NCBI GenBank assembly: GCA_023053545.1
Contig: JAKZAN010000002.1
Span: 6,382,790-6,446,789 of the forward strand
DNA: 64,000 nt
Origin: Lepidurus packardi
Taxonomy: Eukaryota; Arthropoda; Branchiopoda; Notostraca; Triopsidae
Reading direction: 5' to 3'
Program-made: the position numbers and the translations under genes
Notes under the pieces: generated by a model
Databases searched by the model: none
Seen by the model: only the letters and a program-made list of their open reading frames with translations
Told to the model about the DNA's origin: nothing
Shown here: one piece after another, positions 35,199 to 48,805 of the stretch
How positions within the stretch are numbered: the first letter of the stretch is position 1
Layout of the letters: every line of letters begins with the position of its first letter

Positions 35199-37043
35199 TT
35201 ATATTCAATAGTGGTTGAAACATCTATAAATACAACTATGAAGTGAGCCAGTGTACAGTGTTGAGGGTAGCTTCCATCTTTTGTTCGATTTATATAAATT
35301 TGACGGTTCGCCCATTGCCATGACATGTATTTTCTAGAAGTTTGTATTGTATTTATTACGTTGTATTATATTTAAAAGTGTAATAAAAAAGCCTTCCTTA
35401 ATTTTGGATTGTGAGTCAAAATCGTTGGAAATAGTTACAAGGCCATTTGTTTGTTTTACAGTATTTCTAATAAAAGCTCACAAATCCAAGTTCTCCTACA
35501 TTACTGTTACCGCAGTTTGAAACACTAAAAAAAGGAAAAAAAACTGGTCGTGACTTTTTTCGATTTCGAAGAAAATTAGATGCAGGAAATGCATTGGTTT
35601 CACATTGAAGAGGCACACCAGCGCCACGGAGTTCCGTCTCTGTGGGGTTCAAAACTTTAAACCCCAAGCAGTAAGCCATACGTTATTATAGAGAACAAGA
35701 GAAGCTATTTGGAAGGAAATCTGTTACTTTTTCCACAGGAATAGTCACTCTTATAGTTGTGTCATTATCTAAAATCCTATAGCGTAGGTAAATAAAAGGC
35801 TGACGATTTCCTGCGACGGTAAGCAACAGGCTCTGCTCTAAGATTGCAGTTCGGCAACAAATAATGCGATCTGCAAGGACTACTAAAAAGACGCCCCAGT
35901 AATTTCTACAATTTTTCTAAAAATAATTCAAAATAATTTATAGAGGTGTAGACATTTCTTAGGTTGTATAATTATACACATCGATATTGAAGAATCACAG
36001 TACAAATTTCTCTCGACTAAACTATATACAAGATTTGGGGAGATTTGGGAGGCGCAGGGATGGCAAATTTCTGTCTTTTTGTTCGATAGATTGCATCAGC
36101 AGTAGCTGTTTTTAAAATAGCTTCAAACTTAAGTAGAACTGAAGTATAAATGGATGGCGAAAACTAAACGGCCGGCTTTGGTACAAATCTGCTTTTCAAA
36201 GGCCACCCTGTGATTATTGCTTCCTTGGAATGCTTCCTCACAAACTTCAATCCTACCGTTTTAGTCTAATTGACGCGAGGGGGGAAATTTATCACGGAGG
36301 AACACAAAGGAAGTATGCCCCTAATTAAACAGAAAATTAACCTAACGACGAATTGGCACAGTGAAAAGCTACCGGAGTCAGAAAAGGATGAGCCAACACA
36401 ATCAAAAGGGGGTTTATAAAGTCAAGCGGAAATTAACAAAATATGCAATTGCAAAATATGATCTTTTGGGAACTATATACACCACTATAGACATTGGACG
36501 ACTAGTTTGGGTTTGTTTCTGGGGGGGGGGGGGGGGGGGGGGGGTGGAGTTTTGGAGCTGACAAAATGCATAAAGAAGCGAAGGCTTGGATGGTATAACA
36601 TTATCTTCTTAAAAAAAAAAAACTTTTTTCCCGCATTCATGATTTTAAACAGTAGTAGCAAACCCAAGGAGAAGATCTGAAATGCGTTTTTGCTTTTTCA
36701 TCGGTATCTTGTGGCTAACTTCTCCATCCCCTTCACATAACAGTTTATTTTGTTTTGGCTAAACTAGAGATCTCTTACTTTCTTCCCCAAGAAAAGGAAA
36801 TAAGAAGAATCTATTACACTTCTTTTGTCACTTGCTTTGATCCAAAATGCAGGCAAACACTTTCTTGACTTGAATAATGGCCGGGTCGCGAGTTTTCTCT
36901 TCTCTTCGTAGTTTACACCCAAACCCTTGGACCAAAATCTAAATTTTTGGGTTCTTGTTGTTATTCCGTCCAGCGGATTGGGGGAGCCAAGCTGTGCCTT
37001 ACAAATGAGAACAGATTCGTGCATTATATTTTAGCAGGAAAGG
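35199..37043. other. Intergenic stretch, no gene seen
   Basis: AT-rich DNA between the tRNA-like relic and the 3' end of the LRR gene. A run of 24 G lies at 36521-36544. Confidence 0.5.
36521..36544 (+). repeat. Run of 24 G
   Basis: An uninterrupted poly-G tract; length is likely variable and sensitive to sequencing error. Confidence 0.95.
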
Positions 37044-37049
37044 TTTATT
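37044..37049 (-). terminator. Poly(A) signal of the LRR transmembrane gene
   Basis: AATAAA on the minus strand about 45 nt after the stop codon (37095-37097). Confidence 0.65.
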
Positions 37050-37094
37050 TGAAAACAACATGTTTCAAAACTTGTCCTTCCTGCGTACTTCTGT

Positions 37095-39132
37095 TCAGAG
37101 TTCTGTTCGTGGATATGGTTTCATACTATTCTGCATCGTCACTCCTCTCATGATGCACTCCGCTTCACTGCAGCAAGTGCAGGCTTTATGGTAATCCGGG
37201 GCCAAAGGTCGGCTACTTAAAGTAGACCCTACACTGAGGCCCCGTCCCAAATTCGTCGGCGCAGGTGTCCATTTGGCAGGATGGTGCTTATGACTGCTTC
37301 GACTGGAGCACAAAAGTCGAATACGACGCCGGTAATGCCATGCGAGCAACAATAAGCCTACTACGAGTATGGCTGACGCGCACGCGAGGCCAATCACCAA
37401 GCCTTGAGGCACACCGGGTATTTTGCAATTCAATGCTTCATCCGACAAGCTCTTCAAGTTCTGGCCGTTCAACGGCGGCGGAGCAGTACACAACACTGCG
37501 CCCGCTGAGTTGCTGGCTACCAGGGCGCCCGGCGCCGCGCTGTGGCGAGGATTGTTGCTATTAGCATGCATTAATGGTTCTGGAGCAGTTTCCACAGCCA
37601 AACCGGGACTACTCCGCAAGAAGGCGTCACCTTGCTCTGGCATTTCTGCGCTGTTTAACAATTCGATCGCTTCCGATGGAGATGAAGACTGCGAAGAAGT
37701 TGCTCGTAACGCTTGAGGAGCAATTTTACCACGTGGGGCTATCGATCCTCCTGCTCCCCCTCCGAAACTTCTATTTCTGCCTTGTCGGTTGAGTAAATCT
37801 CGGAGCCAGGCTAATTGGCAGCCGCAGAGAAGGGGGTTCTCGGACACATCCAGAGTGACAATTTGCGACCACGGCGCCAAATTCTCTGGGATGTTAGTCA
37901 ACCCGTTGTCTCGCAGATGTAATTCCCGGAGAGATGGCAAGCCCGTAAACAATCCTTCGGGCAAAGAGCTTAACCGCTTGCAGCCTGTGATTCGCACCAC
38001 TTGCAAATCCCGGTTGGCTGTCAGCGCTCCCGGGTAGACCGACACGAGGCTTTGGGCACCTTGGATTTCCAGAATCCGCAGTCGATAGAGACCACGCAAG
38101 ACACTGGCTGTGAACTCGACGAATCCGTTCCGACCCAGAGACAGTTCCTCCAAATGCTGTAATAATGAGAGGGGTTGTGTGGGAACGTGGAGCAGATTGT
38201 TATCGTGGAGCTTGAGAACGCGCAACTGGGACAAGCCGCGGAAAGCGTCATCCGACACATTGCGTATAGAGGCGCTGCTCAAATCCAGGTTGACTAAGCC
38301 TTTCAACGAGGCGAACATGTTGGCGAGCAAAACAGGGAGCTCATTGCCGGCCAGGTTCAATTCCGCCAGGGAATCGAGCGGAGACAGGGCAGGTAAGAGG
38401 GCTGGTACCCGGCTGAGTTGGTTGTCATCCAGATAGAGGTTCCGCAAATCCGGTAAGCCTGCGAAAGTGGCCGGATGCAGGTAATCGATGCGGTTTTGAC
38501 CCAAGTCGATTTCGCGGAGTTTCGGAGCACTGGCGAACGTCCGTTCTTCGAGGGTTTCCAAGAAATTATTCCGCAATGATAAGACGCTCAAGCTACGTAA
38601 GCCCGTCCAACTGCGGTTGGATACGAAAGCGATTTTGTTGTTATCCAAATGCAGTTCAATCAACTTTTTTTGAAACTCGAAACTCTTGTTATTGATCGTC
38701 ACGAGCCTACGGAGGATAAAAAAACGCACCACATGAGATCCATTATATATCATATATAAAGAAGAATAGAAAAACAGTGCAGTTCTTCTTTTCATACTTA
38801 TTGTGGGACAAGTCAAAGAAGACAAGCTCGGGGTAAAATCGCATTGTTGTGTCAATAGTTTTAATCCGATTACGGCCCAACATTAGCCGCTATAGAAACA
38901 TGAGATTTCAATAAATTAAACATTATAGAGATTTAAAAATAAAGAAGAAAGCAAATTTTACTTGAACAGATGGGTTAAAGGTGATGGGAACAACTTCCAA
39001 ATTGACATTATCGCACGTGACTTCCAAGGTTTCGTCATCACAAAGGCAGCCAGCTGGGCAAAAAGCCCATACGGGCTTGAAAACCAATAAAACGGCGACC
39101 AAACAACACAAAAAAGGCGGCGACATGTCCAT
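37095..39132 (-). CDS. Leucine-rich-repeat transmembrane protein, Tartan/Capricious-like
   Basis: Single-pass surface protein, probably for cell recognition. Exons 39132-38962, 38889-38798 and 38706-37095 join in phase to 624 residues; introns are 72 and 91 nt. A signal peptide (about residues 1-23) is followed by an LRR N-cap with four cysteines (CPAGCLC..VTC), 14 leucine-rich repeats (for example LVFFDLSHNKL, LIELHLDNNKI, LRELHLRDNGL), an LRR C-cap (C382, C384, C494, C515), a 21-residue membrane helix (about 523-543) and an 81-residue basic tail. The tail ends in TEL, a class I PDZ-binding pattern. There is no immunoglobulin domain, which favours Tartan/Capricious over Kekkon or LRIG types. 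The C-cap is unusual: about 109 residues separate its second and third cysteines instead of some 20-25. A further 5' untranslated exon is possible. Confidence 0.88.
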
Positions 39133-39889
39133 TTCTAAGATTAGGTCATGTCCACACTAACCTACATACCAATAAAACGAAACAAAGACAAAAGAAGAAC
39201 AGATCAGACCATTTGCTTTCTCCTGACAGGTTACGATGTTCACATTTTACACTTTTAGATCTTGTCAAATTGCAAAAACGAAAAAAAGGCGGATTCTGAC
39301 AACACACACACTAATACAGTTGAAATGATTATTTTTAAGCACTTAAAGCTGCATGGCAAATATAACCGCGTTCGTTCTTGAAAAGTCGCCAGTGCTTAGC
39401 AAACGGTTATAAAGTATAAGTTTACAATTGCGCCACCCATGGCGCTGTTGCTTGTCAACATACACTTTATATTGCTCAATTCCGCCCAGACGGAAATATT
39501 TCCAATGTCGTCTACAACCAACTTAGAAATAAAGACATCTTGCTTAAATAGTCACTTGCCTCCAGGGTCACGACAAACAATTCTATATTTCCCTTAACCG
39601 TTTTAGCAAACGCGTATGGAGTAACCATAAAACCATAAATGTTTATGTACAGAAACACATTAAAATGTGTTAAAAATACAATATTCTTTTAAAAATACTA
39701 ATTCTAAGCATCCGTATAGGAAACACACACGCAATAATACACAAGGGGGCGTGGTAAAATTGAAGTCTGGATCCATGAGTGCCCGTTAAAGGCTTGATTG
39801 ATTTGAGATCAAAACTATAAGTCGACTTTCAAAGTCTACGTCGACTATCTAAATCAAATGCTTATAAGCCCGAAGTATATTGATCTCGA

Positions 39890-39903
39890 GCGCTTATAAG
39901 CGC
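39890..39903. repeat. Palindrome GCGCTTATAAGCGC
   Basis: Perfect 14-bp palindrome; a related shorter one, GCTTATAAGC, lies about 30 bp upstream. Two TATAAG palindromes close together could be protein-binding sites or chance. Confidence 0.8.
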
Positions 39904-41332
39904 AAGTCTTGGGGTAGGCTTTTAAATCGACTTAAACTTAGGACAAAAAGGGGCTTAAGGGCTTTTATATGCCATTATCTATAAGTTACCTATGAAAAAG
40001 CAGCACATGACCTTCCAGAAAAGGAAGAAAAGAACCCAGACAAGGTAGAGGAATCTGGTACTCCAATATACCGACACTACAAGTACTAATTAAACTACTT
40101 TCAAGTAACGAGAAGTATAAATTGACAAGAGAAGAAAGGTTGGCATCGTATCAATAGATACGGGAGACTATCTGCAGATAAAAAAAAAGTTCTGGCTTTC
40201 GACACGTTTGCTATTCGGCCTTATGCTTCGAAACCTGAAGAAGAAAACTAAATACGCTTTCTGCCTTCCTGAAGAGTTTCGCGAGCAAAAGCTATCGTCC
40301 AAATACTCCTTTCATCCAACAGCGAATAAAAACTGACAGGTAGAGATACACTAACGTCCCATGCTGATAGATATATACTGGTCTCGACAGATTCGCCAAC
40401 ACTCGGGCAGAAAAACGGACCGACGACAAGTTGCACTTTCTCTCTATTATCCGAGATCGAAAAACAGAAGACAAATAGGAGAATCTGGTGATCCAGAAGA
40501 AGAAAGGGACTCTTTCTATTTTGCCCAACCAAGGAATAGTTATTCTTGATCAATCAGGCGTCAGGGGAAAATGCTAACATTCAAACATGAACTAGAAAGA
40601 AAACTGTTATGCCTTCTAGGCACACAGTTACTCTTTATATCGGTCATTTATAGATCTTTTCTTTAACCCCCCAAATCCAAAGCCATTATCCTTAATGTTT
40701 CGCCTTTTCTCTCTATAGAAAGCTACTCACACGCAAGAAAGCGTGTAAGGTATCGTTACAGTTTTTGTTCAGTTTTTGCACCGGACCGTGAAACCGTGGA
40801 GTACCGGCAACCGACAGAAACTCAAGAAACACTGTACGTATATAAGCAGTATTTATTTGAGGCGACTTGGCTTTCCGTGTCAGCTTGCTTTTAAAAACCA
40901 ATTCCGTGACTAGCAAAGCTTTAGGCGTCCAAGAGCCGTTAACTTATTCTAATGCTTTTTGCTCCATAATTACGAAAAAGCTGACAAATAACCCAACGAC
41001 CTCCTCCCTCCCCAACTAACAGCAAAACATATACATACAGGTTATTGCGTAATATTCTCATATGGCCTGCTGAGGGGTAAGGGACGGAAGGGAAATGAGT
41101 GCAATAAGGTAAACTGGGGAGGAAACGAGCATATGCAAATGAGTTTTCTCTCCCTCTCCCTCCTGCGTGTGTGGTTGTCTTGTGTGTATTCTCTCATCAA
41201 TACTTTTGCTTTATAAAATGTCGTCCCTGAATCCACCCTCGGATGTCTGAATCTGTACACTCCTCGTGTAGATGAAAGCACAAAGGATTTCCCAAGTTGC
41301 AGATTCCAAGACAAAGGAAAATTGACTTTGGG

Positions 41333-41430
41333 GTACTCTCTCTCTCTCTCTGCCAGTCGGACGCACACACTCTCCCTGTTTCTCTCCCTCTCTCTCTGTA
41401 TATACACATAGAGAGAGAGAGAGAGAGATA
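41333..41430. repeat. TC microsatellites facing a GA microsatellite
   Basis: Two (TC)n runs (about 41335-41350 and 41383-41398) are followed by (GA)n at 41410-41428. They are mutually complementary and can fold into a hairpin; GA repeats are also GAGA-factor type sites in arthropods. Confidence 0.85.
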
Positions 41431-42989
41431 CCCTCAAACTTTATGCGGGCCAAAGAACTCTAGTCAATATTATGCAAAGCGGGGCGAGTCTACCTAAACT
41501 TCATCTTAAACTCGAACCAAAGACGGCACAGGTGTAATTCAGAGCCCTTTTCTTAGTCCCGAACTCCCTAAACCAAGATGTATTTTTTCTTTTCTTGGGG
41601 GCACACGAAACCCCTTCTATCTCAGTCATATCCTCCCTTGCTCTTCCCTACATCTCTTGGTCTCCTTTTCTCCACCTAAAACTGCTTTGAACCAACGTAA
41701 TACAAGTTTCGGAGATTCTGCTTTATCTGGTTACAAATGAGCCGTGAGGTAACTAAGCATTTTAAAGACTCGAACAGCGACGTCTTTTAGGTCAAGTCCC
41801 AACTCAAAAACAACATTCGCCATGACTTTTACAATTCTTCTTTCTTTTCCTTTTTCCCCTGTTTTTCTTCTCCCTGTCAGTTTGAATCGAGTTTCCAAAT
41901 TTTCAATGAAGGCGAAAATCCACAGTACTGCATAACCACGGAACCTCGAAATTTTATACAAATTTTATACAAAATGTAGACTGACGAGAATGTGTTATCT
42001 TGGAAACGAAAAACGAGACCTTGAATGCCAACGACGTCCTCAAATTTTTAAACCCCAAAAAAAGAAAAATGAAAAAGAAACAATAGATAATCAACACAAT
42101 GCACAGGCTTTCATTTTTCAAGATTTCTGCCATTAGCAGTCTAAAACAGCGTTTCTAACCACAATATTTAGGAGTTCTAGGCGGCTTGGACCACAGGATG
42201 TAAGAATCGTAATTCAAATTCCGATTCACACCTGCTGAGAGCTAGTTAACAAAGAAGCTACAGGGGGTCCCAGCCAAATTTTTTTTTTTTTTAACTTTTC
42301 TAACAACACGAAAACGAAACCCCCTCCCTTGTACATACCTAACAGCATTCCCCTCCTTTGTAAAATTGACCCTTAAACAACATACGGTTACGTGAATCTA
42401 GGTTCAAATTACGCTTGCTCACTATTGTTTTAGGATTCAGCGCCCACGAACCGTGACAAATCACATATTACGATTCCGCACTACCATATGCATAAGTTGA
42501 TCCAACAGCCGGCCTGCAAACCTATGACGACTCTCAAGAATTTTCTTCCTCCATTCTCAGTTATTTTTTTAATTTATTTTTTGACTTTTAACGTTTTCCT
42601 CCTTTTTGTTCTTCCCCGGGACAAGTCGCTTCAAGGGGCTAAATATGCGATGACCTCGTGCGTGCTGGCATTAATGAGCCTTGCTGCGAAGAATAGCAAC
42701 ACTCTAAGAAAGTTTCTTGCTATCGCGTTGTGACTGCCATATCTTCTCTGAGGAAGAAATGCGGGATAGAGGAGACAGACAGTTGAATACAAAGCATTCT
42801 CATTTGGCTGGCTTATTACTTCATTTCCAAGCGGGGAGAGCAGGGGACACTGAGACACATTTTAAGGGGAAAACTTATCGCGTGCTTTCAGCGGCTAAAA
42901 AGAGGGGTCGAATGGGGGCTGCGTACTCGGGAGTACACATATAAGTATCCCTTCCCTTCTCTCTGCTTCTTATGCTCTAAAGCTTTTCA

Positions 42990-43037
42990 TTATCCAACAA
43001 TAGCCGTGTGCTAAAGGTGCCACTGGATGTTGGATAA
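42990..43037. repeat. 10-bp inverted repeat with 28-nt loop
   Basis: TTATCCAACA at 42990-42999 faces TGTTGGATAA at 43028-43037, both preceded or followed by AAGCTTTTCA-like sequence. Could be the relic of a small fold-back element. Confidence 0.6.
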
Positions 43038-44446
43038 CACGAAATGCATTAGATAGCAAGCTTTTCACACCCTTTTACTCAATCATGGAGACGCGTTAAG
43101 AGGGTGTTATGTGAGGGACCAGGGGGAGAAGATTGAACATTACAATTGCCTCCAAAAGTGCGCCAAAATAAGCGAGCAGTCATATTGCAAACGTTAGACG
43201 AGAAGAAATTAGAGCTAGCAATGCCCATTACCGTCACATTGCCATGAGTCATGTCTGTTGCAATCATCTCCAATTTGACCACATTTGCCACCCATTCCCC
43301 TCTCCCCAAGAACGAAAAGTCATCAATTTTCCCGCCTCTTCACACGTTGGCAACTCATTCTGTATCCCATTTTTTTAATTTATTTTTTCTACCAAACTGT
43401 GTGTGTGTGGTCTTTCATAATCAAAAGTTGTCAGTGCCTGTACATTGAAAGGCGAGCGCATTCATCAATCATTGAAACTAGACGTGGCTTTCATTTTTCT
43501 CTCTATACATATTTTACTGGTTGTTCCTTTTTGAAGCAAATAAGGTCCCAGATTTTTGTCTTGTAATTTTCTAAAAGCTTTGGACACAAAAGCTTTTGGA
43601 TAAAAGACAAGCAGTTCTTAAAGAAACTAAGACTTTCGATGTTACGTATAGTCTATATCCTTTAATTCGTGAACTTTTTGAGCGTTATTAGTGTGTTGCG
43701 AGAAGCTTTTCAATTACTAAAAAGGAAATCAATGGGGCCAAAGGTGCACATGAGTGCGTCCACTTGCGTCTCTTTTTAGAGTATATGGGCAAGGACGGCA
43801 CAAAGTTTCCCTTTGGGGAAACGAGACCCTTCTCGCTAAACATGGAGCTGAAAATGGCAATCAGATCTAATTATCTCGATGAGGAAAAGCAAAAAGAGGA
43901 GATACAAGCATAAGACGTCGCGCGGAAGGGCAGAAAGACGAGGGAGCAACTTGATATCAAGGGGATGATATCAAGCGTTTCCCATCAGCGTCGATAGGAG
44001 TGCTCCCATGAACGAGGTGTCGAGAATAAAAGATGATGAGAAGTGTAATTCCACCTTGCTGTATCTAGAACAGCCCAAAATACATAATGCATGTTCTTAA
44101 AGCCATTCTCATCACCACTTTCGCCACAGGAAGCTTCCCAAAATCCTCATTCTCTCTCTCTATCGCTTCCTTTCCCCTGAACATTTACGAAGTTATTTCG
44201 ATTTCCATAATAACATTTAGTTCACCAACGATCGCCCACCATGATGTTCCTCAGCCTGAACAATACCTCCAACAAAAAACTTCCAGGGAAATGTCAGCCT
44301 AAAAAAGGATCTAGAAGACCCCACCACTTTATCCTAACAAGAATGGTGCCACAATTCTTGGGGGAAGGTATTCGAAATGACTAAGCCTAATATGGATATA
44401 AAGCCTTGTGGGCTCTCAAAATTTCGAATTGTAAGCACTCTTCACG

Positions 44447-45177
44447 TTAAGGATGCAATACTTTAGCTTACTGATGGGATAGATGCAAAGATGGCACTGA
44501 CGTTTGTTATTCTTTTGCACAAACACGTTCTCTGGGCTTAATGACAAACGTGTGTAACGTATCCCGCTGTCAAAACTTACACTACTGTGTCATGTTTCGA
44601 ACAAAGAATTTTTTTCCAGGTAATCGAGTGAAAGAAAGTACAAATTTTAACAATTTGATCAACGAAAAAGGATGAGAATCGTTAACCTAACCTAGATCGT
44701 TTCCAATCCAATCCAATTTTTAACTCGAATGACACCTGTTTGTCATTCTTCTTCCGGAGAACGTTTTGCAACCATATGACACAGTGTCAGTTAAAAGCTT
44801 CTAACCTTGTTTTGCTTCTGAGAAGTACAATGTGTCACCACAGTTTGCTGTAGCAGCACAATATCCCAAATCAAGTCGTCAAACTTCCGGAACATTTCCG
44901 AAAACAGCTGGTCAGATTTGAAAGCAAACTAAAAAAAGTTGTCTTTTATTAGCAGCTGGGGCAGATTTTTAGGTAACGTATTTCTTATAGTTGCAAACTT
45001 CATTTGCATATTTCTAATTTATTACTTAAAAAGGTTTGCATTGGCTGTGTACTACAGTTAGTCTCAAGATTACCGTCAAAGAATTGTTTCTTTCAATGCA
45101 CTGGTTTTCTAAAAAAGTTGTTTCGAAATTCCCATGCTAACCGCCTATACAGAGCTAAAGTTATACGGGAGCGTTAA
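44447..45177 (+). mobile_element. TTAA-flanked non-autonomous element, copy 1
   Basis: Ends in inverted repeats: TTAAGGATGCAATACTTTAG on the left and CTTTAGC read outward to CTCCCGTATAAC..TTAA on the right. TTAA at both ends fits the piggyBac target site. 731 bp, no coding frame. Inner landmarks shared with the other copies: AGATGGCACTGACGTTTGTT, CAAATCAAGTCGTC, TTGCAAACTTCATTTGCATA and CATGCTAACCGC. Confidence 0.8.
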
Positions 45178-48100
45178 GCAAACAATTCTTAGGTGTACAA
45201 TAATGTGCTATGGCTTTTATAAGGTACGAATAGAAGATTGGATCATGAGAAAGTACCCGGGAAAGCGTAAATGAAAGGAAGTTAAGGCAAACTGCAGCAT
45301 TCTTTGGGCTGAAACCATAGCTCTTTTTTCGTAGCAAGATTTACACCCAGCTGGGCTATCACTTCTGCAGACTAAGCACGAAAAGTCAGACAAAACGTTT
45401 AATTGAGCCTGCTGTGTCAGCAAGAATGAGCGAATGCATGGCCGAGTATGATAAAGGCTTTTCCTCTCCTCGAACCCACCAAATCCTAAGGGTTAAAAAT
45501 ATATCAAAATAAAAAGCTTCCGAAGGTCTGTTAATTCATGGGAGGGAATAGGATTACAAAAGTCCTCTATACTTCTACATATATTCCTTTTCCCTCATTG
45601 CCAAAACAGATCAAAAGCTCCCGGGCTCTATCCCACGTCTGGCATCGCGTTTTAATTTTCCCTCAAAACCCAAGTAGGATATGTGGTTTTAGAAAATGAC
45701 AGCTTTTCCCATGAGACCAACTGCGTTCTGATTAAAACCATTCTGTCGTTCTTACAAACAGACATTAAGTCCACATTCCATGCTAACTCATTAAGAATTC
45801 CGATATAAAACAATCTCGACCTTATCCCAAAAGGATTACAAATTATTTTTTGGACACCCCCAAAAAAATGCACTAAAAAAGCAAACGCTGTATCTTCACT
45901 TTTTTGTTTTTATTTTGTGGAAGCAATGTACCCAACCAACCCAAGTCATTTTAACTTGAACTGCTTACAGGGACCAGTGCAGGAAATGAATTATTGATTG
46001 CTCTCTAAAAATACTAGCTCAGGAGAAAAAATAAAATAAAGACAGCAGGGAATCGACAACTGCAATCAGATTCTTCTTGGAGACTTTTCCTTCTTTAGTT
46101 TCCCGGAACGAAGCAAAAGATTTGGCCATCTATAAGCATCACTACTAGGGCCTGCAAACCGTAAAAGTTCACTTTCACTGATCCTGATGAAGCTAAAAAA
46201 AAAAAGCTCTTTTACAATGTGACCAGTCGCCTGTCCGTCAAGGGGAGAGAAGATAACCAAAAGACTCTTTTGTTCCTAGTCCTACTCGCCAAAAACTTTC
46301 CAAAACGGTCTCACGATGTTTTCAAGAAATGTTCCATGCATTTCTGTTGTGTGGCTCAAAAGCTCGCTGAAAGTTTGGGATGATAATTATAAAGAGGTCT
46401 TCTTTGTCTAAACCTTCAAACGTCATGGCACAAAAGGTGGACAATAACTTCCTGGGATTCTAGGAAGGGTTCAACCACAACGTTAAGTTGGGAATAAATA
46501 AATGGGAGGTCCTAATGTGTTTTTACGATCGAACCAATAACTATCGAGGAGTTTCTGACCCTTTTTACAACGCAGGAATTGATCTTGGTGTGCTGAACCG
46601 TTGCAAGACAAAGACTAATTTCATTTGGGTGGAGTGCAAGTAGGTAAGTGGTCAGCAATTTAACATTCTTCTTCGTTTTCCAAGAGCCCCATCTGCTCTG
46701 TCAGGAAACAGGGAACACAAGTTGAGAAAGAATAGTGCCAAAAACTCGCCCATACTCATTTTCCACCGTCTGGGAACAGGTTCGGGAATTTGAAAACTTT
46801 CTAAAAAAAACAAACAAAAAACAAGAGAAAAACTCTTCCCTAAAGAATAAAACATGCACACTTTTCCTTGCTTCAACGAGAAGCTATAGACACTTTGCGG
46901 TGCTATTTCTATGCTATAAAATGCTCTTATTAAAGCCACCCAACAAAGAAGTGTGCTGGTGTGGTCACATTTTCAGGTTGTTCGTCAACGGAGTTGCTTG
47001 GCTAGATAAGGTTTCAGTTCCTTTAGCGTCTGGTCAACACCACCATGGACACCCTATACTGTACTTGCTTATCGACACCCAAAAACAAGACGACGAGGCC
47101 TATTAATGCGTTTTTACGTTCCTTCTTCGTTCTGTCCCTTTTCCCCCACCTGTGTCCTTATTTGGCAGGACTTTAATCGCACCTATGCGACGGATAGCCG
47201 GGAGACTTTTCAACTGAAAAGCAAACTGAAAAGCAAACTGAAAAGCAAGCTGAAAAGTGACGGAGACCACTCACATTAAGCATATGGCGGATGAAAAAAA
47301 ACTTAGTGGAAGAGCGAGAGAGACAGGAGAATTTCTAGCGCTGTTCTACACCGCATATTTGACTAGGTAAATTTCCCTTTTTGGGGTCGTGGGGACTTTT
47401 CAAACGTTTTTCAAGTACCCAAACTTGAGCAAACAGCGCCCATCCTCTTTGGTCAATAAATAATCATAATAAAAAAGACTAGACGACACAATGGCCCTGG
47501 CTTGCTTCTCAACAAATGACTAAAGGCATCTAAAGAACAAAGACGAACGAAAAGTCTCCTGACGTTACACCAACAGTCCACTTATGCGCAGTCTAAAACT
47601 GTCGACACGAAAAGTGACACAATAGGCTTGGCTTGTTTGCCGGGTCAAATTTCTTCGCTTAGGAAACTCCCCAACTACGGTATATAGTGTCAAATTTTTA
47701 ACAAGCCAGGCTTCTAAAAAAGTAAGCTGATACTTTTGACCTATTAACAATGGAAACGCAATGCATGCCATGCTGTAGTAAACTTTACTTCACTGTACAT
47801 TATTAACTTAAACTTGGCTTTAAACGGAAAAGTGATTAGCCTACCAGAAAACACCTTTGCAAAAATGGATGCGAATTAACGATCTCCACATCGCAGTAAA
47901 AAGCAACAATGAAAAGTCGCGCACGGGTGAGCTTTTGTCAGCTCTTTTACTCTCGCCCTCGTCCGGAACGCACACGATACCCTTCTGAATACCAACTCGG
48001 GGTAAAAAAAAAGCAGCCAAGATTTTCTTCCAGAATTGTTCGCGAAAGTCGTGCAGCAGCCATTGTCTGCAATCCTACGAGCACAACAATGAAAATTCCA

Positions 48101-48805
48101 GCTCCGGACAAGCTGCTGTTCCACATTTCCTAAGAAATTGTGACAAGAAACCAAAAGAGATACATGTTCCTCTAAACTAACCAGCAAGAGTTTTTTTTTC
48201 ACTTTTAATTCCGAGTAAAAAGCTGAAAGTAATAAAAAAGGACAGAACAAACTTTGCGTTTTAGCAAAGCGTTCGCATATCATGCTAAACCACGAACGTC
48301 GGTGTCGCCATCTCTCAGGGGAAAAACGGAAAGAAAAACAACAACAAACAAAGCTGCCTTACCTAAAACAAAGCATGACAGATGTCACACAGCTAACTTA
48401 CCATACGTTCAAATGTAACGTCAAATGTACTAAAGTACAACACACGACCAAGCTGCAGAAATCTATTTGATTAAATGTAAAAGTGTCTACAAACTTTGTA
48501 AACTTGGTGAGGATACCAACTTCTGTCACAACAACGAAACGCTTATACATAGTACCTTCTACAAACAATAAAAATCACATACGCTCCACTGACCTAGTCT
48601 TTACTTCAAACATCAAGTTGAAAAACCCATTAAGATTTAAGATCCAAAGCTGAAAACTTGACACCCGATTTAACGGAAACCACTGAACTCTGTCGAACAA
48701 ACAAAGCAATAAAAAACTTTCTATATCCCCAAACCAAAAAATATAACCAAGCATGCTCCGTTTCTATTTCACTTTCACTCGAATCAAACGAACCTAAGCC
48801 GTCTA
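45178..48805. other. Gene-free stretch between two TTAA elements
   Basis: AT-rich with many short homopolymers. A 12-bp tandem repeat lies at 47211-47258. No protein or RNA gene recognised. Confidence 0.5.
47211..47258 (+). repeat. 12-bp tandem repeat, four copies
   Basis: AACTGAAAAGCA is repeated four times in register, with the last copies slightly changed (AGCTGAAAAGTG). Confidence 0.9.

Larger units (their letters stand above)
39133..44446. other. Gene-free stretch upstream of the LRR gene
   Basis: Likely promoter side of the LRR gene, but no TATA or initiator in a convincing place. Contains a 14-bp palindrome (39890-39903), a TC/GA microsatellite pair (41333-41430) and a 10-bp inverted repeat (42990-43037). 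No coding sequence recognised. Confidence 0.5.

Noticed and set aside
34937-35326. 129-codon minus-strand frame with GDPEVLGSIPGRS
   Set aside because: This peptide comes from reading through a tRNA-type B box and recurs in false gene models.
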